Below, piece after piece: positions 16,338-25,515 of a stretch of 34,920 nt of DNA. The stretch is taken from the NCBI RefSeq assembly GCF_001660705.2, contig NZ_LYBV02000006.1:1-34920 (forward strand), written 5' to 3'. Under the pieces are notes generated by a model that did not search any database, was not told where the DNA came from, and saw only the letters and a program-made list of their open reading frames with translations. Position 1 is the first letter of the stretch, and every line of letters starts with the position of its first letter. Position numbers and translations under genes: made by a program. Source of the DNA: Saccharicrinis aurantiacus (GTDB lineage Bacteria; Bacteroidota; Bacteroidia; Bacteroidales; Marinilabiliaceae).

Positions 16338-18086
16338 TCAATTGTTTGAGAGTTTCGATTTAATTTTCTCAATTAAGGTATCAGGTTGGAATGGTTTACT
16401 CATATAGTCATCCATTCCAGCATCTAAACAGCGCTGTTTATCCTCAGGAAATGCATTTGCAGTTATTGCAATAATTGGGGTGTGGCTATTGGTGCTTTGT
16501 TCAATCTCACGAATCTTTCTGGTTGCTTTTAAGCCATCCATAATTGGCATTTGCACATCCATAAGAATTACATCAAACTTTGCGTTTCCGAATTTATTTA
16601 ATGCTTCTTTACCGTTGTTAGCAACTTCTATCTTTTTTACCATATTTTTTAGGTAGAGGAGGATAATTTGCTGATTGCTTATATTATCTTCCACAAGAAG
16701 GAGTGTAGCATCCTTCATTTCTATTGGTTCCTTATACAGCTTCGTGTCGGTGTCCAATCTCTTTTTTATTTGTAAAACAGAGCTGCTGTATTTATTTTCT
16801 TTAAAAGTTATACCAAATTCAATGCACGTTTCATCAACTTTGGGTGTTATAATTAAGGTATGACCATCTTGCTCTATTAATTTCTTAGTCAATTCCAACT
16901 CTAAGAATTGAATGTATTTTGTACTATTTAGCCTAAATATTTCTTGTTCTTGTATTAAGCCATTTGAACTAAATTCTTTAGGAAAGGGAATGTGGCCGTG
17001 GGTAATTATTTTAAACATCAGATTAATATCACCAGGCATGCTATTCGTTTTAGCTACCTCAATTTTAAGGGTTTGGTCTTCACTAATATTATATTTTGCT
17101 ATGCTATTTAAGATATTTAAAAATATCTGTTTTGTTTTAATTGAATTACCAATTAATGAGTTAGGAATATCAGCAGAAAATGAAAGGCTAAACTTTTGTT
17201 TGGCGTTATTATTTGAAAATATTCTAATAGTATTGGTAAGGGTAGAGTAGAGGTTAAAACTAATTTTTTCTTCCGGAATTGGGTTTATATTAACCGATGA
17301 ATCTGTTACAAGGTTAGTAACAACACTAACTAAGTTATTTGCAGATGCGTGAATTGTATTAATATAGTCGCGCTGATCTTCAGTTAATTCTGTTTTGTCA
17401 AGGATATCAAGAATTCCAGTAATGTTACTTAAAGGGGTTCTTATCTGTCTTGATAAGTTAGAGATTTGTTCATCCTTAGAGTTTTTGCTGTTCTGAGTAT
17501 TAATCACATCCTGTTCTTTTGAAAGCATTACCTCAGCATATATAAATTTTAAAGTGTACGCTATGATAAATGCAAAACAGAAATAGATTGAAAATAACAC
17601 CATAAGATTTATGGAGTATTGAGTTGCATTCGGTATTATTTTAGAAAAGAGAGTAAAGTCTAAAATCATAAATGCTAGAATAAATAAAGAATGATAGGCT
17701 CCTTTTTTTCTGCCAAATAAATTAATGACTATAAAAGGGAATATTCCTACCCAAATTATATTTATTCCGGAAGTACCAGAAAAGACTATGAAAAAGATGA
17801 AAGTAATACTTACAAATGCGAATAAAATCTCTTTGTAATAAGTGGTAGACTTACCACTACGCCCCATTACCAAGTAGTTTGTAGCATATAAAATACTGAA
17901 TAGTAATAATGGTCCGGCAAAGAATAAATCCTCTTCCAATAATGAAACAATTCCTTCAGAAAAAACGATTACAAATAAAAAGAAGTTAACAACGTTAGCA
18001 AATAGTATATTTGTTTTCGATTCTACTTCAATATTTTCATCTTGATCGGTAGAAAAGTGCATTAAGAATCGGTTGATTAATCTCAT
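16338..18086 (-). CDS. Membrane receiver protein with degenerate histidine-kinase core
   Basis: The 582-aa protein has about six N-terminal membrane helices (27-183), a linker, a HisKA-like region (205-265), a HATPase-like region (275-430) and a C-terminal receiver (460-580). The receiver is intact: E466/D467, D510 (LMDVQMP) and K564. The kinase is not: the usual SHEIRTPL reads S212-R213-Q214-I-R-T-P-L, so the phospho-acceptor His is Arg. The G1 (DxGxG) and G2 (GxGLG) boxes are unrecognisable where ITHGHIPFP and the following segment stand. It therefore probably cannot autophosphorylate and would depend on another kinase or act as a scaffold. The reading frame is uninterrupted, so it is not a simple pseudogene. 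Convergent with the PPDK_N gene, 10 bp apart. Confidence 0.88.
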   Translation of the reverse strand: MRLINRFLMHFSTDQDENIEVESKTNILFANVVNFFLFVIVFSEGIVSLLEEDLFFAGPLLLFSILYATNYLVMGRSGKSTTYYKEILFAFVSITFIFFIVFSGTSGINIIWVGIFPFIVINLFGRKKGAYHSLFILAFMILDFTLFSKIIPNATQYSINLMVLFSIYFCFAFIIAYTLKFIYAEVMLSKEQDVINTQNSKNSKDEQISNLSRQIRTPLSNITGILDILDKTELTEDQRDYINTIHASANNLVSVVTNLVTDSSVNINPIPEEKISFNLYSTLTNTIRIFSNNNAKQKFSLSFSADIPNSLIGNSIKTKQIFLNILNSIAKYNISEDQTLKIEVAKTNSMPGDINLMFKIITHGHIPFPKEFSSNGLIQEQEIFRLNSTKYIQFLELELTKKLIEQDGHTLIITPKVDETCIEFGITFKENKYSSSVLQIKKRLDTDTKLYKEPIEMKDATLLLVEDNISNQQIILLYLKNMVKKIEVANNGKEALNKFGNAKFDVILMDVQMPIMDGLKATRKIREIEQSTNSHTPIIAITANAFPEDKQRCLDAGMDDYMSKPFQPDTLIEKIKSKLSNN

Positions 18087-18266
18087 CGTATTTTTGTATT
18101 TAAGTTAGTGGCCATTATAACACTTTTTAAAAATAATGTTGTTAAAAAGTAACCTTTAACTATATTTTTCGAAAGAGCTATTGACTGCATTATTTAAAAG
18201 TAGCATCATTATTTTATTAATCTATTTTTTTAGTAAAAAAGTACCTCAAAAAAAAGAAAAAGCGAT

Positions 18267-19112
18267 ATGAAACAAATTTTATCAACTATAGTTGTATGCT
18301 TATTTTGTTTAAGTGGAATAAGTCAGAAGCTTTCAACAGAAAAGGATTATAAAGATTTTTTTGATACTAAAACCTATGTTGTGAAAGATGAAAATCCAAT
18401 GTCGGATTTTAACTTTATGATTCAAAAGGTGATGCCTAATGTATGGGATGTTACAGATTACGAAATTATTTCAATTAAAGAGTTTGAGGAGAAAAGACGT
18501 GATCCTTCATATTCATTTATTGTGACTTCTACGGTAACTTTTAATAAGGATAAAACAAAAGCCAGATATACTTTTTTAAGTTTACTGATGGGGGCTGATG
18601 TTGCCAATATATCACAAATGCCTGACTTGTGTTCAATTCCATTGTCGTATGTTCGAGTTGAGGATGATAGTTACGCTTATAAAATGGAAGGTTTTATTCG
18701 TTTTATTCAAGATCATGTTAAGTTGGTATCTAGCAATCCAAGCATGATAAACTCAAATATTTTTAAATATTACAATAAAAATATTCAAAGTTTAAAGGAT
18801 AAAACTTTATTGTTGGTAAAAGATGATTTAACATCAGAAACCAATTCAATTAGTAAAATTAAAAGTATGTATCCATATAATGTAAAAATTGTTTCACAAA
18901 AAGAAGTAGAAGACGCTATTGCGGCAGAAGATGATAATGTAGTTTTTTTACATAAAGTAGGTCCTGAAGGTACCAAGTATAAAGCACGTTGTTATAAAAT
19001 TGTTATTGGAGCTGCTGATTCAAAGTTTTATTATTTTGATTATCATATGGTAACTCCGAAAAAACGTGATGGAATGTTACTGAAGGATTTTAAAACAATG
19101 GGAAAAAAATAA
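18267..19112 (+). CDS. Secreted protein of unknown function
   Basis: This 281-aa protein has a Sec signal peptide (MKQILSTIVVCLFCLSGISQ, cleavage near 20). I do not recognise the family. The mature part has an aromatic, lysine-rich alpha/beta character. Two features stand out: a central LLLVKDDL segment (about 182-189) followed by a KIKSMYPYNVKIVSQKEVEDAI stretch that looks like a Rossmann-type repeat, and a hydrophobic strand ending YKIVIGAADSKFYYFDYHMV. No lipobox Cys or sorting domain is seen, so it is predicted periplasmic. It has its own terminator and is divergent from the degenerate kinase gene across 180 bp. Confidence 0.75.
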   Translation: MKQILSTIVVCLFCLSGISQKLSTEKDYKDFFDTKTYVVKDENPMSDFNFMIQKVMPNVWDVTDYEIISIKEFEEKRRDPSYSFIVTSTVTFNKDKTKARYTFLSLLMGADVANISQMPDLCSIPLSYVRVEDDSYAYKMEGFIRFIQDHVKLVSSNPSMINSNIFKYYNKNIQSLKDKTLLLVKDDLTSETNSISKIKSMYPYNVKIVSQKEVEDAIAAEDDNVVFLHKVGPEGTKYKARCYKIVIGAADSKFYYFDYHMVTPKKRDGMLLKDFKTMGKK

Positions 19113-19133
19113 ACTAATAAGTAATATAATAGG

Positions 19134-19167
19134 AAAGCTCAACTGAATTGTCGGTTGAGCTTTTTTT
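19134..19167 (+). terminator. Terminator after the secreted unknown protein
   Basis: A 10-bp stem AAAGCTCAAC/GTTGAGCTTT (19134-19143, 19154-19163) closes a 10-nt loop and is followed by a T tract to 19167. Confidence 0.9.
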
Positions 19168-19223
19168 GTGATCAATTTTAGTTAAATTCGCAGTTCAAAT
19201 TAATAATAAAAATTTACACTTTT

Positions 19224-20909
19224 ATGTCTGACGATAAGAAGGTTATATTCTCTATGGTTGGGGTGAGCAAAGTTGTGCCGCCACAAAAAAAAATACTTAA
19301 TAATATATATTTGTCTTTCTTCTATGGGGCAAAAATTGGTATCATTGGTTTGAATGGTTCTGGTAAGTCTACACTAATGAAAATTATTGCCGGTGTTGAC
19401 AAAAACTTTCAAGGTGAGGTAGTTTTTTCTGCAGGTTATTCAATTGGCATGTTAGAACAAGAGCCGCTTCTTGATGATGCCAAAACAGTGAAGCAAGTTG
19501 TTGAAGAAGGAGTGCAAGAAGTAGTTGATGTATTGGCAGCTTACAATGCTGTTAACGAAAAATTTGCAGATCCAGAGGTATTGGAAGATCCTGACAAGAT
19601 GCAAGCTTTAATGGATGAGCAGGCTAAATTGCAAGAAAAAATCGATCAACATGATGCTTGGAATTTAGATACAAAGTTGAATAGAGCGATGGATGCTTTA
19701 CGTTGTCCTGACGAAGATAAGTTGGTTAAGCACCTTTCAGGAGGAGAAAAGCGTCGTGTGGCATTGTGTAGATTATTGCTTCAAGAGCCTGATGTTTTAT
19801 TATTGGATGAGCCAACTAACCACCTTGATGCAGAATCTGTACAATGGTTAGAAATGCATTTGCAGCAATATAAAGGAACTGTTATATCAGTAACGCACGA
19901 TCGTTACTTCTTAGATAATGTAGCAGGTTGGATTCTTGAGCTTGATCGAGGTGAAGGTATTCCTTGGAAAGGAAATTATTCTTCATGGTTAGATCAAAAG
20001 ACCAAAAGAATGGAGCAGGAAGAGAAAACCGTTTCTAAACGCAGAAAAACATTAGAGCGTGAGTTAGAGTGGGTACGAATGGCTCCGAAAGCACGTCAAG
20101 CTAAATCTAAGGCGCGTTTATCTTCATACGATAAATTATTAGATGAAGATGTGAAGCAGAAGGAAGAAAAGTTAGAGATTTTTATTCCAAACGGACCTCG
20201 ATTGGGTGATAAGGTTATAGAGTCGCATAAAGTAGCCAAGGCTTTTGATCAGCAATTGCTTTTTGAAGATCTTGAGTTCGTTTTGCCTAAGAATGGTATC
20301 GTAGGGGTTATTGGTCCTAATGGTGCTGGTAAAACAACTTTATTCCGCATGATAATGGGATTAGAGGATGTTGATTCTGGTACTTTTGAGGTTGGTGAAA
20401 CTGTTAAAGTTGGCTATGTGGATCAGACTCATGAATCCATGGATGAAGAAAAAACAGTTTATCAAGTTGTAGCCGACGGACAAGAAACCATAAAAATAGG
20501 AGGACGTGAACTTAACTCTCGTGCTTATTTAGGTCGTTTTAACTTTACAGGAGGAGATCAAGAAAAGAAATGTGGTGTTCTTTCAGGAGGTGAGCGAAAT
20601 CGTCTGCATTTGGCAATGACATTAAAAGAAGAGGCAAACGTTCTTCTTCTTGATGAGCCTACCAATGATATTGATGTAAATACCTTGCGTGCCTTAGAGG
20701 AAGGTTTAGATGATTTTGCTGGATGTGCTGTTGTTATATCACATGATCGTTGGTTCTTGGATCGCGTAGCTACGCATATTCTTGCTTTTGAGGGAGATTC
20801 TGTTGTATATTATTTCGAAGGATCGTTTTCTGAATATGAGGAAAATAAGAAAAGAAGACTTGGAGATGTTGGACCGAAGCGTATTAGATATAAGAAGTTA
20901 GTGAAATAA
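19224..20909 (+). CDS. ettA: ABC-F translation factor EttA
   Basis: The 561-aa soluble protein has two ABC ATPase domains and no membrane part. It binds the ribosomal E site and tunes the first elongation steps according to ATP/ADP level (known for E. coli EttA). Walker A motifs are GLNGSGKST (42-50) and GPNGAGKTT (about 364-372); signatures are LSGGEKRR and LSGGERNR; both Walker B motifs read LLLDEPTN. The arm insertion (about 85-145) and the linker after domain 1 (KRMEQEEKTVSKRRKTLEREL) fit EttA rather than Uup or resistance-type ABC-F proteins, as does the overall length. Single gene with terminators on both sides. Confidence 0.94.
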   Translation: MSDDKKVIFSMVGVSKVVPPQKKILNNIYLSFFYGAKIGIIGLNGSGKSTLMKIIAGVDKNFQGEVVFSAGYSIGMLEQEPLLDDAKTVKQVVEEGVQEVVDVLAAYNAVNEKFADPEVLEDPDKMQALMDEQAKLQEKIDQHDAWNLDTKLNRAMDALRCPDEDKLVKHLSGGEKRRVALCRLLLQEPDVLLLDEPTNHLDAESVQWLEMHLQQYKGTVISVTHDRYFLDNVAGWILELDRGEGIPWKGNYSSWLDQKTKRMEQEEKTVSKRRKTLERELEWVRMAPKARQAKSKARLSSYDKLLDEDVKQKEEKLEIFIPNGPRLGDKVIESHKVAKAFDQQLLFEDLEFVLPKNGIVGVIGPNGAGKTTLFRMIMGLEDVDSGTFEVGETVKVGYVDQTHESMDEEKTVYQVVADGQETIKIGGRELNSRAYLGRFNFTGGDQEKKCGVLSGGERNRLHLAMTLKEEANVLLLDEPTNDIDVNTLRALEEGLDDFAGCAVVISHDRWFLDRVATHILAFEGDSVVYYFEGSFSEYEENKKRRLGDVGPKRIRYKKLVK

Positions 20910-20924
20910 TTCTAACTAAAATAT

Positions 20925-20955
20925 AAAGGCTATTCATTTAATGAATAGCCTTTTT
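20925..20955. terminator. Terminator between ettA and the PAS-PAS kinase gene
   Basis: A 13-bp stem AAAGGCTATTCAT/ATGAATAGCCTTT (20925-20937, 20941-20953) closes a 3-nt loop and has a T run to 20955. It lies between convergent stops (20909 and 20963). The T tract is good for the plus strand and weaker for the minus strand. Confidence 0.9.
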
Positions 20956-20962
20956 CAATTGA

Positions 20963-22507
20963 TTAATCTATTTGTTTTAGCGGCAGTTCAAAGTAGAACT
21001 TAGACCCGATGTTAAGTTCTGATTCCACCCAAATTTCGCCATTCATCATATGAACTAGGTTTTTACATATGGATAGACCTAAACCAGTACCTTTTTCTTT
21101 CTTTAAATCGCTATTGCTGATTTGTGTAAATCGATTAAAAATATGCTCTATATCGTTTGGGTGTATTCCGATACCACTATCTTTTACGGCAAATAAAACA
21201 CTATCATTACTGCTCTTTGCTATTACCTCAACAGTTCCTTCCTTGGTGAATTTAAGCGCATTATTTATTAGGTTAGTTAAAACTTGTTGTATTTTATATT
21301 TATCGCCATTATATGTGCTAGAGCTGAGTTCATCTAGTGTAAATATGATCTTATTTTGATTGAGTAGAGCAATTGAATTAAAGAAATTTCTTAACTCATT
21401 AAACAACTCATGAATATTAAATGGTCCATTCTCAAGTATTACTTGTCCAGTTTCAATTTTCGAAATTTCTAATAAGTCATTAATTATTCCCAAAAGTTGC
21501 TGACCATTATTGAGTATCAAATTTAAATATTCTTGGCGGGTGCTTGGATTAATAGTTGGATTTTTAAGTAGTTCTGTAAATCCTATAATGCCATTCATTG
21601 GAGTGCGAATTTCATGGCTCATATTCGCTAAGAACGCTGATTTTAAACGATCGCTTTCTTCTGCTTTTTCTTTAGCTAATATTAATTCTTCATTGGTTCT
21701 TAATAGGTCATTTTTAACTTTGTTTCGTTCTCTTAAATCGCGAATAATTGTTAAATAGTAACTTTGATCTGGTTTTGTCGAATTCATCTCAATCGGAATT
21801 CGTTCTCCATTTTTTGAAATAATATAACGTTCTAGGATGATGGTGCCGCCTTTATCTAGGGTATCAAATTGCAATGGTGAATTAGTTAAAGTTTCCTTAT
21901 CAAATATTTTTGAGATGTGTTGGTTGATAATTTCATCTTTTTGATAGCCAACCATATTTAGGAAGCCATGGTTTACATCTATTATTTCACCTTTAAGGTT
22001 ACCTATTAAAATGCCATCGCCAGCATGTTCAACAACGCTCCTATACTTTTTTTCGCTTGCTTTAAGTTTTTCTGCTACTTTTAGCTGCTCGGTAATATCT
22101 CTTAAAATTACTACTCTAGATTTCGTATTCTCATTAAGTAGGTAGTTTTTACCTCGAACTTCAGCAATGAAAGATGAGTCATCTTTTCTCACTACAGCAA
22201 CATTGTAGGGTTCTTCTGATCCACTAATCATCATATTGTAAGCCAATTCCTTATATTCTGGTAAAATTACATCAATGGCATACATTCCAATTATTTCATC
22301 AAGTTTATATCCTAACATATCACAGCCACTATGATTTGCATCTACACAATATCCATTTTGAGTAATAAATATGCCTTCAAAAGTAGCCTCTGAGAGAGCT
22401 TTATATCGAGATTCTTTTTCTATGTATTCATTTATTAATGCTGATTTTTCGGCATCACTTAATGTGTTAAAATCATTATTAGAATATGGTTTATTATATC
22501 TTCCCAT
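20963..22507 (-). CDS. PAS-PAS sensor histidine kinase, soluble
   Basis: The 514-aa protein has two PAS domains (about 35-140 and 150-260), a short coiled linker, HisKA with H298 in MSHEIRTPMNG, and a HATPase_c with N-box, DSGIGI (443-448) and GTGLGL (473-478). All catalytic motifs are intact. There are no membrane helices, so it senses an internal signal; no heme or flavin ligand can be named. It ends after the ATPase, with no receiver, and no response regulator is adjacent. The frame runs on to 22567, but a TTG-N23-TACTTTTG promoter lies inside that extension, so the ATG at 22507 is chosen. Confidence 0.9.
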   Translation of the reverse strand: MGRYNKPYSNNDFNTLSDAEKSALINEYIEKESRYKALSEATFEGIFITQNGYCVDANHSGCDMLGYKLDEIIGMYAIDVILPEYKELAYNMMISGSEEPYNVAVVRKDDSSFIAEVRGKNYLLNENTKSRVVILRDITEQLKVAEKLKASEKKYRSVVEHAGDGILIGNLKGEIIDVNHGFLNMVGYQKDEIINQHISKIFDKETLTNSPLQFDTLDKGGTIILERYIISKNGERIPIEMNSTKPDQSYYLTIIRDLRERNKVKNDLLRTNEELILAKEKAEESDRLKSAFLANMSHEIRTPMNGIIGFTELLKNPTINPSTRQEYLNLILNNGQQLLGIINDLLEISKIETGQVILENGPFNIHELFNELRNFFNSIALLNQNKIIFTLDELSSSTYNGDKYKIQQVLTNLINNALKFTKEGTVEVIAKSSNDSVLFAVKDSGIGIHPNDIEHIFNRFTQISNSDLKKEKGTGLGLSICKNLVHMMNGEIWVESELNIGSKFYFELPLKQID

Positions 22508-22518
22508 TTTAATAAATT

Positions 22519-22553
22519 CAAAAGTATAAGCAAATTGATTAGGTATTATCAAA
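22519..22553 (-). promoter_or_regulatory. Promoter of the PAS-PAS kinase gene
   Basis: On the minus strand TTTG (22550-22553), a 23-nt spacer, then TACTTTTG (22519-22526), a perfect -7 box. The published Bacteroidota spacing is about 17-23. It ends 11 nt before the ATG at 22507, which fixes the start. Confidence 0.55.
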
Positions 22554-22753
22554 CATGTATATCTCAAGTTATGTAAAAAAATAATAGTACTCTAAATAAT
22601 AGAATACCTTTATGGTGTGAATTAAAATCTTTACGATGGATGTATTGATTTTTTAGATGAAAAATAAGACTTTACGTTATAAAACTAACTGGATCACTTA
22701 CTTACTTACCTATGTAAAATTGCTGTTGATCATTATTTTTAAGTGAATATACC

Positions 22754-22781
22754 TTGGAGTTGGTGTAATTTTCTACTTTTG
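22754..22781 (+). promoter_or_regulatory. Promoter of the ribbon-helix-helix-like gene
   Basis: TTG (22754-22756), a 17-nt spacer and a perfect TACTTTTG (22774-22781), 30 nt before the ATG at 22812. Both elements and the spacing fit the Bacteroidota consensus. Confidence 0.6.
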
Positions 22782-22811
22782 TGTTAGTTAAGCATTATTG
22801 CGAATAGGTAG

Positions 22812-23072
22812 ATGGGGAAAAATAAAAAGAAATCAGATTCAAAAAAGGAAACAACTGCGTTAACACCTAGTGCTTTGCGCAGGACTAGGAAGGCTACATT
22901 TATGCTTAATGAGAAGGAGGAAGCTGCTATAGATGCTTATTGCAAGAAAAACAGAATCAAAAATAAATCGAAATTCATGCGAGAAGTGTTAATGCGTACC
23001 GTTATGGATCACTTTATGGAGGATTATCCAACCCTTTTTGATAAAAAGGATATGGATAGAATTATTGTTTAA
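22812..23072 (+). CDS. Putative ribbon-helix-helix DNA-binding protein
   Basis: This 86-aa protein has a very basic N-terminus (GKNKKKSDSKKE), then a short strand (ATFMLNEKE, about 28-36) and two helices (EAAIDAYCKK and KSKFMREVLMRTVMDHF). That is the order and size of ribbon-helix-helix proteins such as the CopG or MobC type. Similar small proteins ending DYPTLF recur in Bacteroidota, to my memory without an assigned function. It has its own promoter. Its stop overlaps the stop of the convergent flavodoxin gene in one TTAA. The DNA-binding role is inferred from fold only. Confidence 0.7.
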   Translation: MGKNKKKSDSKKETTALTPSALRRTRKATFMLNEKEEAAIDAYCKKNRIKNKSKFMREVLMRTVMDHFMEDYPTLFDKKDMDRIIV

Positions 23073-23560
23073 AATTTTAGTGTTTTAACCCACTCAGTTA
23101 ATCTATAATCCGTTAAGTCGGGCTCATTATCTTCATCTAAGGCAAGACCAACAAATTCACCATCTACAACAGCTATTGACTCTGAAAAATCGTACTCATC
23201 AATTGGCCAGCTACCTATAAAGTTAGATCCTTTATCTTTTATTAGTTCAAAAAGTTTACCCATCCCGTTACAATAAGTATCAGGGTATGTAAATTGATCT
23301 CCGAGGCCAAATAATGCAATGGTTTTGCCATTTAGGTTGCAGGTTACAAGTGTATCCACAAAACTTTCAAAATCATCTTGTAAATTTCCAACTCCCCAAG
23401 TTGATGTACCTAAAATAAGGATGTCAAACGATTCTATTATTTCTTGAGATGCTTTTTCAACCGGAGTTAGTATCGAATTTGGTATTAAATCAGCGAGTTT
23501 TTCTGCAACAAATCGAGTATTCCCGACAGATGATCCGTAAAATATTCCAATTTTTTTCAT
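23069..23560 (-). CDS. fldA: Flavodoxin
   Basis: The 163-aa soluble FMN protein carries single electrons at low potential, in place of ferredoxin when iron is scarce. The phosphate-binding loop GSSVGNTR lies at 9-16. The first FMN loop is STWGVGNLQDDFESF (with the stacking Trp) and the second is GLGDQFTYPDTYCNGM (with the stacking Tyr). Length and the WPIDEYDF insertion fit long-chain flavodoxins. It lies 64 bp after the O-methyltransferase gene on the same strand and could be read from the same message. No Fur-type box was identified. Confidence 0.94.
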   Translation of the reverse strand: MKKIGIFYGSSVGNTRFVAEKLADLIPNSILTPVEKASQEIIESFDILILGTSTWGVGNLQDDFESFVDTLVTCNLNGKTIALFGLGDQFTYPDTYCNGMGKLFELIKDKGSNFIGSWPIDEYDFSESIAVVDGEFVGLALDEDNEPDLTDYRLTEWVKTLKF

Positions 23561-23624
23561 AGAATAACTGCTTTTAGTTGTTAGTGATTAGGTAACAGAA
23601 CGTGATGTGCTGCAAAATGTTTAT

Positions 23625-24266
23625 TTATTTCTTCTTGATAACAAAAATGCCATCCCTAAAAGGGAAAATAACTTTTTCTACTCTGTTATCATTTTTAACC
23701 ATTTTATTAAAATCTAAAATCCCTTTGGTGTATTTATCATTGGGGTCTAGTTTCTGAATGACCTTTCCATCCCAAAGAATATTGTCTGCTAATATGTAAC
23801 CACCAGGATTTAAGAGTTGATAGCAAATCTCATAATAATCGGGATATTGCCTTTTATCACCATCCATAAAAATTAGATCGTACTTTTTGTTTAGTTTTGG
23901 CATAATATCCATGGCATCGCCAATATGCATTTTTATCTTATCGGCATAGCCTGATTTTTGAAAAAAACTTTCTGTAAATGGTTTTATTTCATCATCAATA
24001 TCAATGGTATCTATAAACCCATTTGGTGGTAAAGTTTGGGCCATGCAAATGCACGAATAGCCAGTAAATGTGCCAATTTCTAATATATTAGTTGGCTGCA
24101 CCATGTTGCAAATCATTTTAAGGATTTGTCCTTGTAGGTGGCCCGATAACATACGAGGGCGAAGAATTTTCAGATGCGTTTGTCTATTTAGCTCATATAG
24201 CAGTTTATCTTCGTCGTTAATATGGTCTAGTATATAATTTTCGAGTTCAATGTCTGTTTTGAACAT
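23625..24266 (-). CDS. SAM-dependent O-methyltransferase (catechol/caffeoyl-CoA OMT type)
   Basis: The 213-aa class I methyltransferase belongs to the Methyltransf_3 family. The SAM loop is LEIGTFTGYS (62-71), and the acidic ribose contact lies in DTIDIDDE (86-93). Metal ligands of this family are matched by D135 (FMDGDK) and D161/N162 (ADNILWDG). These enzymes methylate hydroxyl groups of catechol-like small molecules in a metal-dependent way; the bacterial substrate is unknown, and some relatives modify tRNA hydroxyuridine (TrmR). It starts 11 bp after the M16 peptidase stop, so the two are co-transcribed. Confidence 0.9.
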   Translation of the reverse strand: MFKTDIELENYILDHINDEDKLLYELNRQTHLKILRPRMLSGHLQGQILKMICNMVQPTNILEIGTFTGYSCICMAQTLPPNGFIDTIDIDDEIKPFTESFFQKSGYADKIKMHIGDAMDIMPKLNKKYDLIFMDGDKRQYPDYYEICYQLLNPGGYILADNILWDGKVIQKLDPNDKYTKGILDFNKMVKNDNRVEKVIFPFRDGIFVIKKK

Positions 24267-24277
24267 ACTGGTATTAA

Positions 24278-25498
24278 TTATAGGTAAACAAGTTGTGAAA
24301 ATTGGTCGGGATTAAAGGTTTGGTTTGCAATTTCCATTAAATCGGATGCACTTATGGCATCAATTTTTTCATAAATATATTCTAAAGAATCTACCTTGTT
24401 ATAAAGCAAATAGCTTTTAGCAATGTTAAGCATTAAGCTTTCTTTATTTTCAGATGAAATGGCAATTTGACCTTTTAATTGACGTTTGGCCTTGTGCAAT
24501 TGCATTGCGCCCAATTTATTATTTCTGAGATCGGCGAGTTCTTTATGAACTATTCGAATACTCTTATCGATATTCTTTTTATCGGTGCCTAAATAGATAG
24601 AGAAAACTCCTGTGCCATAAAATGGGGTATAAGTAGATTCAATGTTATAAGCAATTCCTCTTTTTTCTCGGAGTGACATATTCAATCTACTATTCATCCC
24701 CGGACCACCCAATAAGTTATTTAGTAGGTGCAAGCCTAATCGGTTAGGGTGTTTATAGTCAAATGCAGTACCTCCAATTATAATATGGCTTTGATAGGTG
24801 TCTTTATCAATTGTGATATTTTGTGGAGATGTTTTAATAATAGAATCGCGCTTGTTAATTCTTGGATTTGATTGAATATGACCAAAATATTTTTCAGCCA
24901 AGCGTACCACTCGTTTAAAATCTTCGCTACCAACAGAACAAAATACCATTTGATCAGTATGGTAGTTGTTCTTCATAAATGTAAATATATCTTCTCGGGT
25001 AAAGCTTTTAAGCATTTCAGGAGTGCCCAAGATGTTTCTGCCTATGGCATGGTTGGGGTAAAGTAGTTCTTCAAAATCATCGAAGATTAATTCAGCCGGA
25101 GAATCTTTATACGAGTTGATTTCATCAACAATTACTTCTTTCTCTTTTATTAATTCTTTTTCAGGAAATATAGAATGGAAAGTAATATCAGCAATCAAAT
25201 CCATCGATCGCTCATAATCATCTTTCAAGTAGGTAGCATAAATACATGTCTCTTCTTTAGTAGTGTAGGCATTTAATTCTCCGCCTACATCATCAAGCCT
25301 GCTCAGTACATGATATGCTCGCCTCTTTTTAGTTCCTTTAAAAACTACATGCTCAATAAAATGCGCCATCCCATGCTCATGCTCCTCTTCGTCTCTCGAC
25401 CCTGCATTTATTATCATGCCACAATACCCTACTTCCGATTTTTCGGGTTTGTGTATGATGCGTATTCCGTTTTCTAAAGTATGTGTATAAAATTCCAT
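24278..25498 (-). CDS. M16-family zinc peptidase (insulinase/processing-peptidase type)
   Basis: The 406-aa protein has the inverted zinc motif H46-F-I-E49-H50 and the third ligand E126, exactly 76 residues after H50, in a catalytic half. An inactive-type half with the R/Y pair region (GGPGMNSRLNMSLREKRGIAY) follows. This single-chain length matches bacterial processing-peptidase-like enzymes. No signal peptide is present, so it is cytoplasmic; natural substrates are unknown. It is the first gene of a minus-strand unit with the O-methyltransferase and possibly the flavodoxin, and a good promoter lies just ahead. Confidence 0.92.
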   Translation of the reverse strand: MEFYTHTLENGIRIIHKPEKSEVGYCGMIINAGSRDEEEHEHGMAHFIEHVVFKGTKKRRAYHVLSRLDDVGGELNAYTTKEETCIYATYLKDDYERSMDLIADITFHSIFPEKELIKEKEVIVDEINSYKDSPAELIFDDFEELLYPNHAIGRNILGTPEMLKSFTREDIFTFMKNNYHTDQMVFCSVGSEDFKRVVRLAEKYFGHIQSNPRINKRDSIIKTSPQNITIDKDTYQSHIIIGGTAFDYKHPNRLGLHLLNNLLGGPGMNSRLNMSLREKRGIAYNIESTYTPFYGTGVFSIYLGTDKKNIDKSIRIVHKELADLRNNKLGAMQLHKAKRQLKGQIAISSENKESLMLNIAKSYLLYNKVDSLEYIYEKIDAISASDLMEIANQTFNPDQFSQLVYL

Positions 25499-25515
25499 AA
25501 AAAAATATTGGAGTG

